DNA from: Oscarella lobularis
Taxonomy: Eukaryota > Porifera > Homoscleromorpha > Homosclerophorida > Oscarellidae
Assembly (NCBI RefSeq): GCF_947507565.1
Contig: NC_089184.1
Location: forward strand, 1,736,001-1,800,000
Direction: 5' to 3'
DNA: 64,000 bases
Under the pieces are notes generated by a model, which saw only the letters and a program-made list of their open reading frames with translations, was not told the origin of the DNA and ran no database searches. Below are positions 1 to 10,930 of this stretch, one piece after another. Within the stretch, counting starts at the first letter, position 1. Every line of letters starts with the position of its first letter. Both the position numbers and the translations under genes were made by a program.

Positions 1-280
1 TAGCACCTTCAAAGATGGCGTGGCCAGGCCCTCCCCCCCAGTTAATTAATATCACCAGTGAATGCATTTTAGCAATGGATTTGATAAATTCATTTTCTTG
101 CACCACAGATATACATGTACATGTCTATGTATATTATCTATCATTGCCTACCAGCATGAGAACTCTGTCGCTAACGTCGATATGCGTTGTCCTAGGAATT
201 GGGGTCGAGTCCCTAGATCTGCCTATGTTTATACATGCAACAGCTCGCGTGTGACGAGTCACTCAATCCGGCGGACACTG

Positions 281-1946
281 TCACGGTACGACAGTAACTA
301 GCGAAACTGCCGTAACGTTACCGACTCTGTTAGTCGCCGTTGCCGTGTATCGGCCCTTGTCATCGGACTGAATGCGTTTCACCTCGAGTGTGCCGTTTCT
401 TTTAACGAAAATGTGATCGCGTCGCTTTTTTAGGATTGATCCATCCGGCAGGGTCCACGAAACGATCGGATCAGGAGTGCCTTGCAATAGGTGAGCGCGT
501 ATGAAGAGACGGTCGCCTTCCTTGATGACGACTTTCTGACCAATGTCAATTGTCGTGAACGAAGGGGGAACAAAAAATTTCGGAAGAACTGTTTGAAGAA
601 AGACCAGAATTAGAAAATTATAAGGAAGATCGAAGCAGCATGCCTCCACAGGAATAGCATAGCTTCGGCGACGGCTTATCGAGATGCTGGCAATAGCTGT
701 CGTTGACTACAGCTCCTCCGCTCTTGACGTTAATGCAAAAAATAGAATCGCTTTGCCTCCCTAGATAAATAAAAGGTTGCCCCACGTGAACGATAGATAA
801 CCTTTCATTCAATGTAATCGTCTACCTGGTTCACACGTCGCTGGACAACCGATCCAGGTAATATTCCACCTAGGGAAGACAGACCATATACAAGCGAACA
901 ATTGAAGAACAAATTAGACGCACACCTGTAGCCTGCAATGCAGAAAGGAAGCTTAGCAAAAATAAACAGAAGCCCCCCACGGCGTCCTACTTAGAACGGT
1001 GACGGACGACGCGATCTTGTCTGCGCCTTCGACGTTCGAAGCCGTAACTTCGTAGTCGCCCTCATCGTTCAATGTAATGTTTGTAATCACCAGGGTTCCG
1101 TTGTGAATTTGCAATCGACCCGACGTCTCGCTGGAATTCAGCGTTCCGTTTCCGGGAAGCGACCACAAGAACGTCGGTGGCGGGAATCCCGGCTTGGCGA
1201 AATTCGTTTCAATCCATAGCGAATTGCCAGCGTAGATTTGGACATTTTGGCCAGCTTCAATAGTGATGTCGCCGCCGCGAATGGGTGGATTCTGTACAAA
1301 CGACGGCGGAACCTCAATCTGTGGCGGCTCTGCATGGAGAAAAAAGGTCATTGGAGAGAATCAAGGAAGTGCGAAGTCACCTGGGCACGGGATTCTGTTG
1401 CAAGGCTCCGGAAATGGAGTAGAAGGCTTGGTACTTCGATTGCAGTTGCGCTCGTCGACAGTACCCCACGGAGTAAAGCAGATAACAAGGGACGGTTTGA
1501 CGCCTGAGAAGACACGCGTTGTAAACGTGGGAGAGGAGAGTACAAGGCTACCGTTCGGTTCGCAAGTGTGGGTGCACGAACCAATGATTGTTCTCCAACT
1601 ATAGCATGAGAATCTGTTGCAAGGCTCTGGAGGTTGGTAAGGCGGTTTTGTGAACGAATCACAGATAATCTCCTCGACCGTGTTGCTTGGACCACGGCAG
1701 CGCCTGAGCGACAGTCTTTCGCCTGAGAAGACGCGTTGTCAAAGAGGGGAGACGAGACGAGAGGCTACGTACCACTCTCTCCGCAAATGTGGGAGCACGA
1801 ACCGATGACTCTTTCCCATCTTTAGGGCAGACAAACATTTTTCAAGTCGTTCATGTCTGTAACTCTCACTTTCACCTGAATAGCGGCTGAGCTGCTGCGA
1901 GTTCAAACGCGAGAAGAGCAGCCAAAGACCAGAAGAACAATGTCAT
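281..1946 (-). CDS. Secreted protein with three thrombospondin type-1 repeats and two Ig domains (ADAMTSL/papilin-like)
   Basis: Nine exons on the minus strand: 1946-1876, 1819-1773, 1722-1552, 1503-1381, 1329-991, 932-926, 869-826, 760-650, 588-281; total 1221 nt, 406 residues. Exon 1 encodes a signal peptide beginning MTLFFWSLAALLAF. Two divergent TSP1 repeats follow (WERVIGSCSHIC... and WRTIIGSCTHTC..., each ending EPCNR.xxC), then an I-set Ig domain, a third TSP1 (WNITWIGCPATC) and a C-terminal Ig domain. The Ig domains keep the DxGxYxxxAxN signature. TSP1 spacing resembles the C-terminal TSP1 arrays of ADAMTS-like proteins and papilin; no protease domain is present. It is probably an extracellular-matrix component. 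Exon 6 is only 7 nt, forced by phase. The family assignment is by domain content; the exact orthologue is not clear. Confidence 0.85.
926..932 (-). other. 7-nt microexon of the TSP1/Ig gene
   Basis: The upstream Ig exon ends in phase 1 (991) and the downstream TSP1 exon at 869 needs two preceding bases. The block GCTACAG, flanked by CAG at 933 and GT at 925-924, supplies exactly the frame and gives the junction VLS-YRWNITW, matching the YSWRT/FRWER starts of the other two TSP1 repeats. Flanking introns are 58 and 56 nt, the usual size here. Inferred from frame; no transcript seen. Confidence 0.65.
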
Positions 1947-2045
1947 AGCTCTTCGTGAAAAGATGTACAGACACGGAACTGGCACTCTCTTTGTGTTCTG
2001 GTGATCACGTGCTAATAGCGATCTAGTTTCCCCGTATAATCGACG

Positions 2046-2969
2046 ATGGATTTCCTCAATTTCGTCTCTTGGCTTTGCATTTTGATAACGTTCGGATTCT
2101 ACTGTTCAGGATTGTACGTTGAAAAACCCGTCCGCGTTGTTCCGACTCGAATTCGTTGCGTTCAGCTCAACGTGCCAGCAGTTTCGAGCGAACAAGAGCA
2201 CAGGCGACGTCCCTATACTCCCTTTTCTCGCCACGGCCATAAAGTGAGATAAGAAAATTCGGTATGGAGAAGAGAGATCGATTGCATTCTCCAGCGCGGC
2301 CCTTTGGATATCGTATGGGACACTGAAAGAGGACCGTACTCTCATTTTAATCAATACCTTCGGACTTTTACTTCAGCTCGTCTACATTGCCGTCTACTTC
2401 ATTTACACGGCAAATAGAGTGAGTCTCGCCGAATATAAATAATAATAATTAAAATTTTTACCTACCATAGTCATTTGCGAGAAATCGCATTCTAATGGCC
2501 GGTTTTGTCGGCTGTTCTCTTCTCACCTACGCCAGATATGTCAACTCCGTGTCGCGGGAATCGGCAATTTTTCAAATGGGATTCACATGCAATGTCATGT
2601 GCGTTCTCATGTTTGCATCGCCTCTCTCGACTGTGGTCTGTTCCCAATAGCGACAACTCTGAAGTGAAATGATTTTTTTCGATTAATTACCCCGCCCCTA
2701 GGCTCTCGTCATACGAACCAAGTCGACGAAGTCCATGTCGTTTCTTCTATCGCTTGCCACAACGGCGATGGGCGGCTGCTGGTTTCTATATGGAACGCTT
2801 GTCGGTGATCCATTTGTACAGGTAACTACTATACTCACGTACTCATCTCTTATATAAGGATGTTTGCCTAAAGATTCCTAATGCTCTGGGCACAATTCTC
2901 GGTGGTGTGCAGTTGCTGTTGTTTGCTCGCTATGGACTGAGATCGGAGCCAACGTCCTTGCCCTTGTAG
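2046..2969 (+). CDS. SLC50A1: SWEET family sugar transporter
   Basis: Six exons (2046-2113, 2166-2243, 2295-2418, 2471-2635, 2702-2821, 2874-2969) sum to 651 nt, 216 residues, the usual SWEET length. The protein begins MDFLNFVSWLCILITFGFYC and carries the two MtN3/saliva triple-helix bundles: the motif KSTGDVPILPF in the first and KSTKSMSF in the second, both typical of the loop after helix 1 of each half. SWEETs are facilitative sugar uniporters in plasma or Golgi membranes; animals usually have one gene. The exon-4 donor (GTG|GTCTGT at 2636) is weak but phase 0. The gene is followed by AATAAA-like sequence near 3045. Confidence 0.93.
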
Positions 2970-3685
2970 CCGTACCAGACAATTATACTTAGTAATACTA
3001 CAAATTGGGTTTTGTAAAGACATGCTCACATGAAAGATAAATAAAAATAAAGAAATACCTACGTCAATCTCTCTCTGTGGCGAGATCGTATGCTCTATAC
3101 TTCGTACTGGCAAAGATATGATATGAGAGGCGGAGGAAGTCTTCCCTTCAGGATGTCTCGCGCTTTTGACATGCAGTCCACGCCTATTGCCGTGCAAATG
3201 GAGATTCGACATAAACAAGTCAAAGTCCACGGTTTCTCTAAAGTTCTTGTGAAAATTAGAGACTGTGAGCAAACTCGCACTTGGTACCCTTTTCTAATTT
3301 TTCCATTAATGCTATTGACTTTGAATTTTCTCCTCGCCGCTCGAATGCCATAGAAGAAGGCGTATATCCCATCTTAGACACATATCTTATTGTTGAAGTG
3401 GATAGACTACAGTACCGTTCAAAATTGGCATGCATTGTCATACTCTAGTGCTGGCGAGCCACGTGCGTATTTTTTGGGATGGGTGAGCGGGGTGGGGTCA
3501 CTTAAAACTTTTGAACGGTAACGTATGTCATCTTCTCACCGTATCCTTTTGCCTCGTTTGAGCCCCGTGTTCCACCAGTACTCTAACCATTCTAGTGTGA
3601 TCATTTCTTGCCGCCCAATGCAAAGGAGAACGTCCGCCCTGAGAAGGAGGACCAAGGTAGAAGGAAACTGCTCTTGTAGATTATG
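2970..3685. other. Intergenic, between two convergent 3' ends
   Basis: About 0.7 kb with A-rich poly(A)-signal-like sequence (AATAAAAATAAAG near 3041) after the SWEET stop. Short open frames here have no recognisable domains or splice context. I see no gene. Confidence 0.5.
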
Positions 3686-4615
3686 CTACACTAGTACTTT
3701 GGTAAGTGAGTGAACGCAGCCTCCGTGTCTGAGCAGTAGTTGAGCCACGGAAATGCGATTAAAAAAGGCAGCAAGATGCAGAGGACTTTCTCCACACTGC
3801 CGCAAATGCAAGCATAGCAACCAAACAATAATACAAACAAGGAGGTGCAATACCAAGCTTTGAGCATTCACATCGGCTCCCAATTTTAGAAATAGACGGA
3901 CAAGAGAAAGACTGCCTTTTCTTACGGCAATGTGCAGAACATTCTCTTCATCGCACTACAATAGAGAGAAAAATTCGTTCAAAACGAAGACGACGCGTTT
4001 ACGCAACATGTACTAGAGAGGGCAAATTAACGTTGATAGCTCCATCACACAGTGCAAGAGTTCTCGTGGTCTCTTCCGAACAATTGCTGACAGCCAAGTG
4101 AAAAGCAGTGAACCCAGCCTAGATATAAAATAAATATCACGAGGCTTGCCTTATCAATATGTTGCCTATCTCAAATATTCAATAACCTTGTTGTAGTGGG
4201 CAAGAGACGACCCATTCTGGAGCAAAATCGTCATCAATTCCATCTGCTGCTGCGGTCTCTTTCCGAGTTTCGTGCAACAGTGAAGTGCAGTGTCACCCGC
4301 CTGTAAACAACTCCCATTTCCTATATAAACAACACTCCGCCTCTAATCGTAATTCCTACTGCATCTTCTTCGTCTACGTTAGCTCCGTGCTTCAATAGGA
4401 GTCGCACGATGTCGATTTGGTAGCGATTTACAGCCCAAATAAGAGCAGGCGCTCTTGTACGACGATCCTAGGCCTGTCTGCTTGACTCAGGTAAACCGTT
4501 CTCGAAATTATTTCTTTACCATGCAAACGTTGGGATCCGCTCGCTCGTCAAGAAGAGCAGACACTGCATTTGCTTGCTTTGCTTTGATTGCCGCTGCAAG
4601 GCTGCGATAGCTCAT
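3686..4615 (-). CDS. Ankyrin-repeat protein, 205 aa
   Basis: Six exons (4615-4520, 4467-4360, 4300-4187, 4118-4032, 3955-3854, 3796-3686), all joined in phase 0, total 618 nt. It starts MSYRSLAAAIKAKQ and consists almost only of ankyrin repeats: VSALLDERADPNV, IVRLLLKHGANVDEEDA, GDTALHCC...LLQNGSS, GFTAFHLAV, LHIAVRKGS..LFLKLGADVNAQ and GESPLHLAAFF..LLLRHGG. Each exon boundary falls about one repeat apart. Small all-ankyrin proteins act as binding adaptors (proteasome, nuclear or cytoskeletal partners), so no specific function can be given. Its start codon lies 92 bp from that of RSU1 on the opposite strand, so the two probably share a promoter. Confidence 0.85.
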
Positions 4616-4707
4616 TCAGTTTCGAGCGATTTTCGTCTACTTGTTGACATTTAGCCGGGATTCCAAACGTCCCGGACGCGCAACGCTATTTCTTCGTTTT
4701 TTCCGCG
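4616..4707. promoter_or_regulatory. Bidirectional promoter/5' leader between ankyrin gene and RSU1
   Basis: Only 92 bp separate the two divergent start codons. Any core promoter for both genes must lie here or inside the first exons. No TATA box is visible. Inference from gene spacing. Confidence 0.4.
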
Positions 4708-6038
4708 ATGGCGAAGTCAATCAAGAAAGTGATCGCCGATACGAAGAAACGACAGCACTTTGAACTAGACTTGGACAGTCGCGGACTCGAAGACCTTCTA
4801 GAAATACCGGAAATATGTGAGAGCGAATCTCTAAACGAACCCCCAGCCTCCTCAACTCCCTTTTCCGCTAGTCCAATGTTCGAAGTTGACTCGACTCACC
4901 TTATCGCATAACAAACTTCCCTGTGAGTCGAAGAAAAGACGTTCGTTCAGTGAGCGAGGGGGAAGTCTTCTTCTCTTGACTTTTACAGCGTTACCTCCCA
5001 ATATCATCGATCTCTCGAATCTGGAAAGTCTCAATCTGTTTGACAATCACATCGAGGTAGGCCAACCAGACTGCAGGGCCGCAACACAGACAATTCCGCT
5101 CACAGGACCTCCCTTCGACTATCAGTGGACTCTTGAGACTGAAGCACTTGAACTTGGGGTGAGTGAACTGGCAGACGAAAGGGATCCTGATTATTCAGTC
5201 GTTTTTAGTATGAATCGTCTGAAGATGCTGCCTCGAGGATTCGGCTCGTTTCCCGTGCTCGAAGTGCTCGATCTCACGTACAATAATCTCAAGTCTCTTC
5301 CCAGTCATTTCTTTCTTTTGAGTCAGATATGCAAGCGGCGCGATTAGTTTGATTGGGCGGGCAACAACGACCTTTCTTTTGTTTCAGCGCAACTGCGTGC
5401 CCTCTATCTCGGCGACAACGATATAACGGAATTGTCGCCCGAGTTTGCGCAACTGACTAACCTACAAATAGTGAGTGACAGAACAAGACATAATTTAATA
5501 AATTCGAATATTCAAAGTACCATAAACGCTGGTAGTGAATTAAGCTTGAATCTGACGCCTGCTATAAAAAGATTATTTATTAATGGTCTTCTAGCTCGTT
5601 TTGAGAGATAACGACATTGAAGAGCTACCACCAGAAATAGGCAAACTGACGAAGCTCAAAGAACTTCATTTGCAATGCAATCAGTTGGCCTATTTCCCAC
5701 CTGAACTTGGTATAAGACTAACCAATTAATTAGTATTTCTAAAGTCTTATTTGACTGTGTAGCAAAGCTCAACTTCTACGACAGCGCTCGGTCCGTTTTT
5801 CGAGCCGAAGGAAACCCACTGCTTCCCGACTTGCAAGAAAAACTGAAAATCGGACCCAAGCACGTTTTGGAGTACCTTCAAACGGCCCCATACGCGAGGC
5901 AAAAACAATTAGAGTCAATACATACTATTATTAATACTTCTGCCATATAGGACAATGGACTGTTTCAGGGCGGCGCCCGACAAGCCTATGGTTGAAAAAG
6001 ACAAGACATTGAAAAAAAGCCGAGCTCACAAAACGTGA
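4708..6038 (+). CDS. RSU1: Ras suppressor protein 1 (leucine-rich repeat adhesion protein)
   Basis: Nine exons (4708-4816, 4872-4922, 4989-5056, 5106-5158, 5209-5321, 5388-5470, 5595-5709, 5763-5913, 5951-6038) sum to 831 nt, 276 residues, against 277 in human RSU1. The N terminus MAKSIKKVIADTKKR and the LRR series (LTRLTLSHNKLP, LESLNLFDNHIE, MNRLKMLPRGFGSFPVLEVL, LRALYLGDNDITEL, LQILVLRDNDIEEL, LKELHLQCNQL) follow the vertebrate protein repeat by repeat, and the tail is basic as expected. RSU1 binds PINCH in the ILK-PINCH-parvin complex at integrin adhesions and dampens Ras signalling. Cytosolic, no membrane segment. The 3' end is convergent with the HCN gene. Confidence 0.95.
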
Positions 6039-6074
6039 GGAACAGCTTTTGTGAGGGAGGGGGGAGCAAGTCAG

Positions 6075-6078
<4 letters not shown>

Positions 6079-6156
<78 letters not shown>
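6079..6156 (+). repeat. (CT)n microsatellite, about 39 units
   Basis: Uninterrupted CT dinucleotide run just downstream of RSU1. It creates a spurious Ser-Leu open frame on the plus strand. Confidence 0.97.
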
Positions 6157-6158
<2 letters not shown>

Positions 6159-6326
6159 GCAACGTGTACTCTCTCTTCCCTTTTAGCGCTTAGCCATTTC
6201 ATAGATCCTAACTACGGCAAACTAACCCAATATCAAACACTAGGAATTATTGGGACGATAGATCTAGATCTAGAGAGAGAAGGGGAAGTTAAGTGTAAAT
6301 TAGTTGCGTGTCGAATTAAATGTTTT

Positions 6327-8564
6327 TCAACTGACACTCCCCCGATCGCGCGCCATCGCTTTCTCTCGCATGCTCTTAGTCAGTTTGACGAGCCGCTCGG
6401 CGGCGACTTTCTCCATCGCCAATCGTATGTCGGGAAACTCGTCGAGAACGTCGTTGAAGTGTTCCATCGAAAGCGAGTAGAGATCGCAGACGGTGATCGC
6501 CTTGATCGTCGCCGAGCGTCGACTGCGACGGAGTAGGCATATTTCGCCGAAATAGGAACCGTCGGTGAGCGACGTGCAGACGTCGCCGCGTTCGTCGATC
6601 ACGTCGACGATTCCCTCGCGTATGAAGTACATTTTGTGTCCGATCGTTCCCACTTGGACGATGACGTCGTCCGGGAGAAAGACCTCGAAGCGGAGTCGAG
6701 TGACGATCAGCTGTACGAAGTACGGATCGGCGTCTTGGAATAGGGGAACCGATTGGACGAGACCGTTGCAATTGTAGCTGGCCAGTTCCTAGAGTGTAGC
6801 AATAAAAAAAAAGAATAGTTTTTTCTCTGGACTTTTGTGTTACCGTTCGTAGGCTGTCTGAGAGTTCCGATATGATTTCGTCTTCGTTGAAAAACTTTCC
6901 TTGGTACTTGTGAGAGAAGTAGTTGAGTATGCGATTTCTCGTGTGCATGGGCAGCTTCCGACAACGCATGTACTCTTCCACTTGACTGAGCTACAACGCA
7001 CTGCTATTGGGCTAAGAGTTGAGAGCCAATGGTGTCGTACCTTCTGTTGATAGAGTCGACTCGGTGAATTGGCCGTGAGCACGTGCGACGATATGTGACC
7101 GATAAATAAAGCGTAGAACGAAGCGCCGATCATCATGCTGATTATTGTCAGCCAGGCGTCGGACACGTTCATAGGCGGAAATCGTCCGTAGCCAATGCAG
7201 AGCATGTGCGAAAGCGACTTGAAGAGCGACCACGTGTACGCCGTACCAACGGGAGCATTCTGAAAACCAAAGAGTTGGGGAAAAGGAGATGGTATGGGCA
7301 TGCTTACCTGAAGATGATTAATTGCGACCCACGAGTCTTCGGGAAAGCCTTGCAAGTAGGGCACCATGTACTGAAGGCAACCGCTCCAATGAGCCAGTAA
7401 TAGCATCATTCCAATCAGTTTTAGAATGCGAAATACAGCCTTGGTTATGTTGAAGATCTGAAACGGAGAAAAGAGGCTGTAACATGACGGAAATTGCTAC
7501 CGGCACGGCCTAACATACAGTGATTAAAAGCCATAGGAACTTTGTAGGAGACTGTATCTGCTACTACATATTCTACAGCATCTCTTACGTACCTCTTCCC
7601 ATTGGTCGAAGAATCGCATGAGTCGCGAGAGTCGCAGCAATCGCAGAAGACTCAACAACTTAGCCAAACGCAATACCTTGAGCGCTTTTGACGCTCGCAA
7701 CAGATGCGAGACATTATCGCTGTAGCTCTCGTCATCGAGAAATATATTTACAATATTATCGATAGGCAACGACGCGACGGCGTCGAGAACGAACCACGTC
7801 TTCAAATAGCGAATCGCAATCGCTTTCGAATCGAGATTGACGATTTCGTGCGAATGGCCGTCGGTCAGAAATCCCGTTCGAAAATTGACGACGACGTCTA
7901 GCAAAAAAACGATGTCGGTCAACGAATTCAAGACGATCCAGTGCGTCGAGAGTTTCTGGTCGCTGAAGAAAGCGATGACGAGAGGCAATAGGATGAGATT
8001 CAGAGCGAGAATGATCAACGTCAAAATGTCCCAGTACATGCGAAAGACGCTGCACGGATGTATGATCCACGGCGACGATCGCTGCTGGCGTTCCTGCTCG
8101 CTCTCGATCGCACGTCGACTGCCGAACAATTTCAACGACATTTTATTGTCGGCGACGGAAAACCACGACGTTATGAACGTCGTCGATTTTTTCTTCGGTA
8201 CGTTCAAGTCGAGGAGGTGACTGCCGCCTCTTCGGTTCAATCGTGCGATTTTGAATGGGGGAAACGTTTGAGAGGGCGACTGATTTTCCGCCTCTTCGTT
8301 TTCCTCGTCTTCTTCCTCTAAATTGCCTAACATCTGCGCTGATGATCGAAAGCGAGATATCGGCAATGATGGCATTGATCTTCCGATCGTTGCGCGGCTT
8401 AGATTATATCGGCCCTTTTCTTCGTCGTCATTCGTGCTCTTTTCTTCCGGAGCGCACTGATTCGGTCGGCGAATGTTTCTGAAAAAAGACGAGAAACGAT
8501 TGAGGACGTTTCCTGTCGTTCTCGTTGATTTGGACGTCTCGACGCCGCTCGAATGTGTTGCCAT
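6327..8564 (-). CDS. HCN: HCN-type hyperpolarisation-activated cyclic-nucleotide-gated channel
   Basis: Five exons (8564-7593, 7457-7308, 7259-7041, 6990-6844, 6788-6327) give 1950 nt, 649 residues. In order: a cytosolic N terminus with an acidic stretch, the HCN-domain motif WIIHPCSVFRMYWD before S1, S1-S4 with an Arg/Lys-rich S4 (SKALKVLRLAKLLSLLRLLR), the S4-S5 linker FDQWEE, a pore with the HCN-type filter CIGYG, the C-linker (YQQK..LSQVEEYM) and a cyclic-nucleotide-binding domain containing DGSYFGEICLLRRSRRSAT. HCN channels carry mixed Na/K inward current at negative voltage and are tuned by cAMP. The first intron is long (7592-7458) and could hide an in-frame 13-codon exon. The C-terminal tail is short. 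Confidence 0.94.
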
Positions 8565-9053
8565 GGACGGGGTCTCTCTCTCTTTTGTTCACATGTTCTC
8601 GCCCCGTATGTTCGAACGTTTTTCGCCAAATCTCACTTATTCCATTGCGAAAAGCCAGCTTTTCTGCTAAGGAGAAACTTCTAAACATGAGGCGCGACAG
8701 CGCCACGCCTATAGCTCGATATACCGAACCTTGTAGCTCCCTCTACTGGACTACTGAACCTTTTACACACCAGCAATTGATGGCTGCATTTGACAGCCCC
8801 TCGCATCATGCTGAGACGATTGGGACGCCCGTTCGAGTGCTACGCTGAAGAGACTGCATGCATGCGCGATCGCGCGCAGGCACGTGATCTCGTGCCAGGC
8901 TCGTGCGAGCATTTGCAGCACTACTGTACCACTTTGCATTTATCTTCCAGTCTAACCGTGACGAGTGTAAAACGTTTATTTACCTAATCAAAAAGTGAGT
9001 CTTGCGCTAGCAAAAAATGTCTCATCAATCAATCAGATCGAGGCCCTAAGTAG

Positions 9054-9055
<2 letters not shown>

Positions 9056-9086
<31 letters not shown>
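9056..9086 (+). repeat. (TA)n microsatellite
   Basis: About 15 AT/TA units in the intergenic region. Confidence 0.95.
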
Positions 9087-10581
9087 TTTATGTGACTGGC
9101 TCCCACTTGCATATACGGTACCCAAAGTCTTCACCATAGAGCCTTCTATCCCATGCAGAATGACGAAGAATCTCAGTTCACAGCCGGTAAGAGGAATGAC
9201 GGACTTGTCTGGCAAATCAACGGGAAGGATGTCATAGCTATCTTACCCAATAATAATACTGCGGTAATGACGACGTGGCAAACAACAGATTTCGATGTGA
9301 TGACAGAGAAACTTAATTTAGACTCCCATTCTCCTTTGATTTGCCCATTCTCCTTTGATTTGCCTGATGTCGATCCTTTCCCCCGATAGATATGCCCAAT
9401 CGGTTGCCCCTGGAGATTAGTCAAACGTCAGTAGATTTTCTGCCGTTTAGATAAGATGCACTCATCTACACAAAAGCTAGTCAGCGTACTGTACAATGCT
9501 GGGCTCGCGCCTCCGAGTCGGAACTGACTCGGAGCCGACAACGACTAGGGCCCCCCCTTCGTGTTTACCTCGATTGAGCTCCCGCGAGCTTTCGCGAGGC
9601 TTGTTAAATGACCACGGATACTTTAGCATCCGTGAAATGACGTCCGTCGTTCTTCCGCATGCAGCCTTCGTGTCCGCCATATTGTTTCGAGCGGCGAGCT
9701 AGGAGCCGAGGACTTCTATCGTCGCGATGCTCGCTCGGTTCATCGCGTAGACCATCCGAAACGACGTTTTCGGTCAACTAAATTGTTCCGAGACTGCTCG
9801 CGAAGGCATATAAATGGAGAAAATCACAGTAACATCGCCATTTGACATACGAAGCCGGGAATTTTACTCGCGCGGGACGCGGAGACCCTACGAAAAGAAG
9901 AGAAATGCGTCTAGCCGTGAAAATCATTATCCAAATGAAAATACGATACACGTGGTCGGCAAATCGCTCGAACAACGAAGAGCCGCCATGTTTTTTAGCG
10001 CCTAAATCGAAGTATAGAATTCGGTCACGCAAAGAGCACATGAAAAGTTAGCGCGAATTTCAAAAGCAAATCAGCGTATCGTTGCCTTGGCGAATTCATC
10101 ACAGTGAGGTCACCAGCGGATGTTGCGTCATCTTCCATATAAAAGCGACTGGAGCACGCTCGATCTTCAGTCTTGCTAAAGGGTGGGGGATGCCAACGGG
10201 TTGAACCCTTGAGGCTGATCGTGAGCTGGGAAAGCTGGTTGTTGGTCATCAAAGCGTTTAACGTCTTCTTGTCGATCCTCACTGAAACTGCTAGGCACAG
10301 TGGATGGGCGTCGCTTTGCGGCGCTAAGATCGGCACTGGGGGTCAAAAGGGTCGTGGACGGCTTGAGTTGCGAAGTCAGGCGTTCCGCGCTAAAGCCGAG
10401 CGGGCGTCTGGCTAAGGTTTGCCACTTACTGCCAAAGAAACGTGTGGGGGCCCAGTGTCTCGTGGTATTTCCTCACTCGGATTAGTAACTTATACCCGAA
10501 AGATGACCCGACCCCCAGGACAATAAACGCTGGCCCTCAATCGGTGGACTCGGCAATCGTTTCGTAAGTCCTCTCCTGACA

Positions 10582-10930
10582 CGGTAGGCTCGTTTCCTAT
10601 CAAGCGAAAGTCTACGGCCTCTCTGGGGCCCCGGTACGACGCGGTCGGGGGGACGGTGTGGGAGAGCCGTTCTCGATCCAGGCCGTACCGGTCGTGTTCA
10701 GGCTGTTGAAGCAAGGTCTCGCTCTCAAAATTTTTGGGTCACTAACTGCGTTCGAACCTCCACGTGGTGTGACCTGGATAATGCCAATGCGAACGCATTG
10801 CAAAAAGGTACGTACACGGGCAGATTGAACAGATTTTATCGTTTCTTTTTTAGGTCTCTACATGAAGGCGACTAGGACGTCGGCTCGGCGAGCCAAAAAG
10901 CCGCTCGAACAGACAGGATTTTATAGTTAA
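10582..10930 (+). other. Possible small spliced gene, unidentified
   Basis: An open frame from about 10582 to 10807 joins in frame across a 46-nt intron with consensus ends (donor AAAAAG|GTACGTAC at 10808, pyrimidine-rich acceptor CTTTTTTAG at 10853) to a basic 25-codon end (...KATRTSARRAKKPLEQTG...) stopping at 10930. No start codon is evident and I recognise no domain. The splice signals are the main support; it could be a noncoding transcript or chance. Confidence 0.2.

Noticed and set aside
3686-4615. Apparent one-base frameshift in the first ankyrin exon
   Set aside because: It came from my own misreading. Recounting 4561-4580 gives an uninterrupted 32-codon exon and a clean 205-residue model.
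6051-6536. Open frame with a long Ser-Leu repeat
   Set aside because: It is the (CT)n microsatellite plus antisense of the HCN C terminus.
7524-7592. HCN continuing past FDQWEE to RCCRICSS... and a stop
   Set aside because: GAG|GTACGT is a strong donor and the next exon resumes the HCN S5 sequence in frame.
10738-10765. tRNA T-loop-like GTTCGAACC
   Set aside because: No matching acceptor stem, anticodon arm or box A at a suitable distance on either strand.
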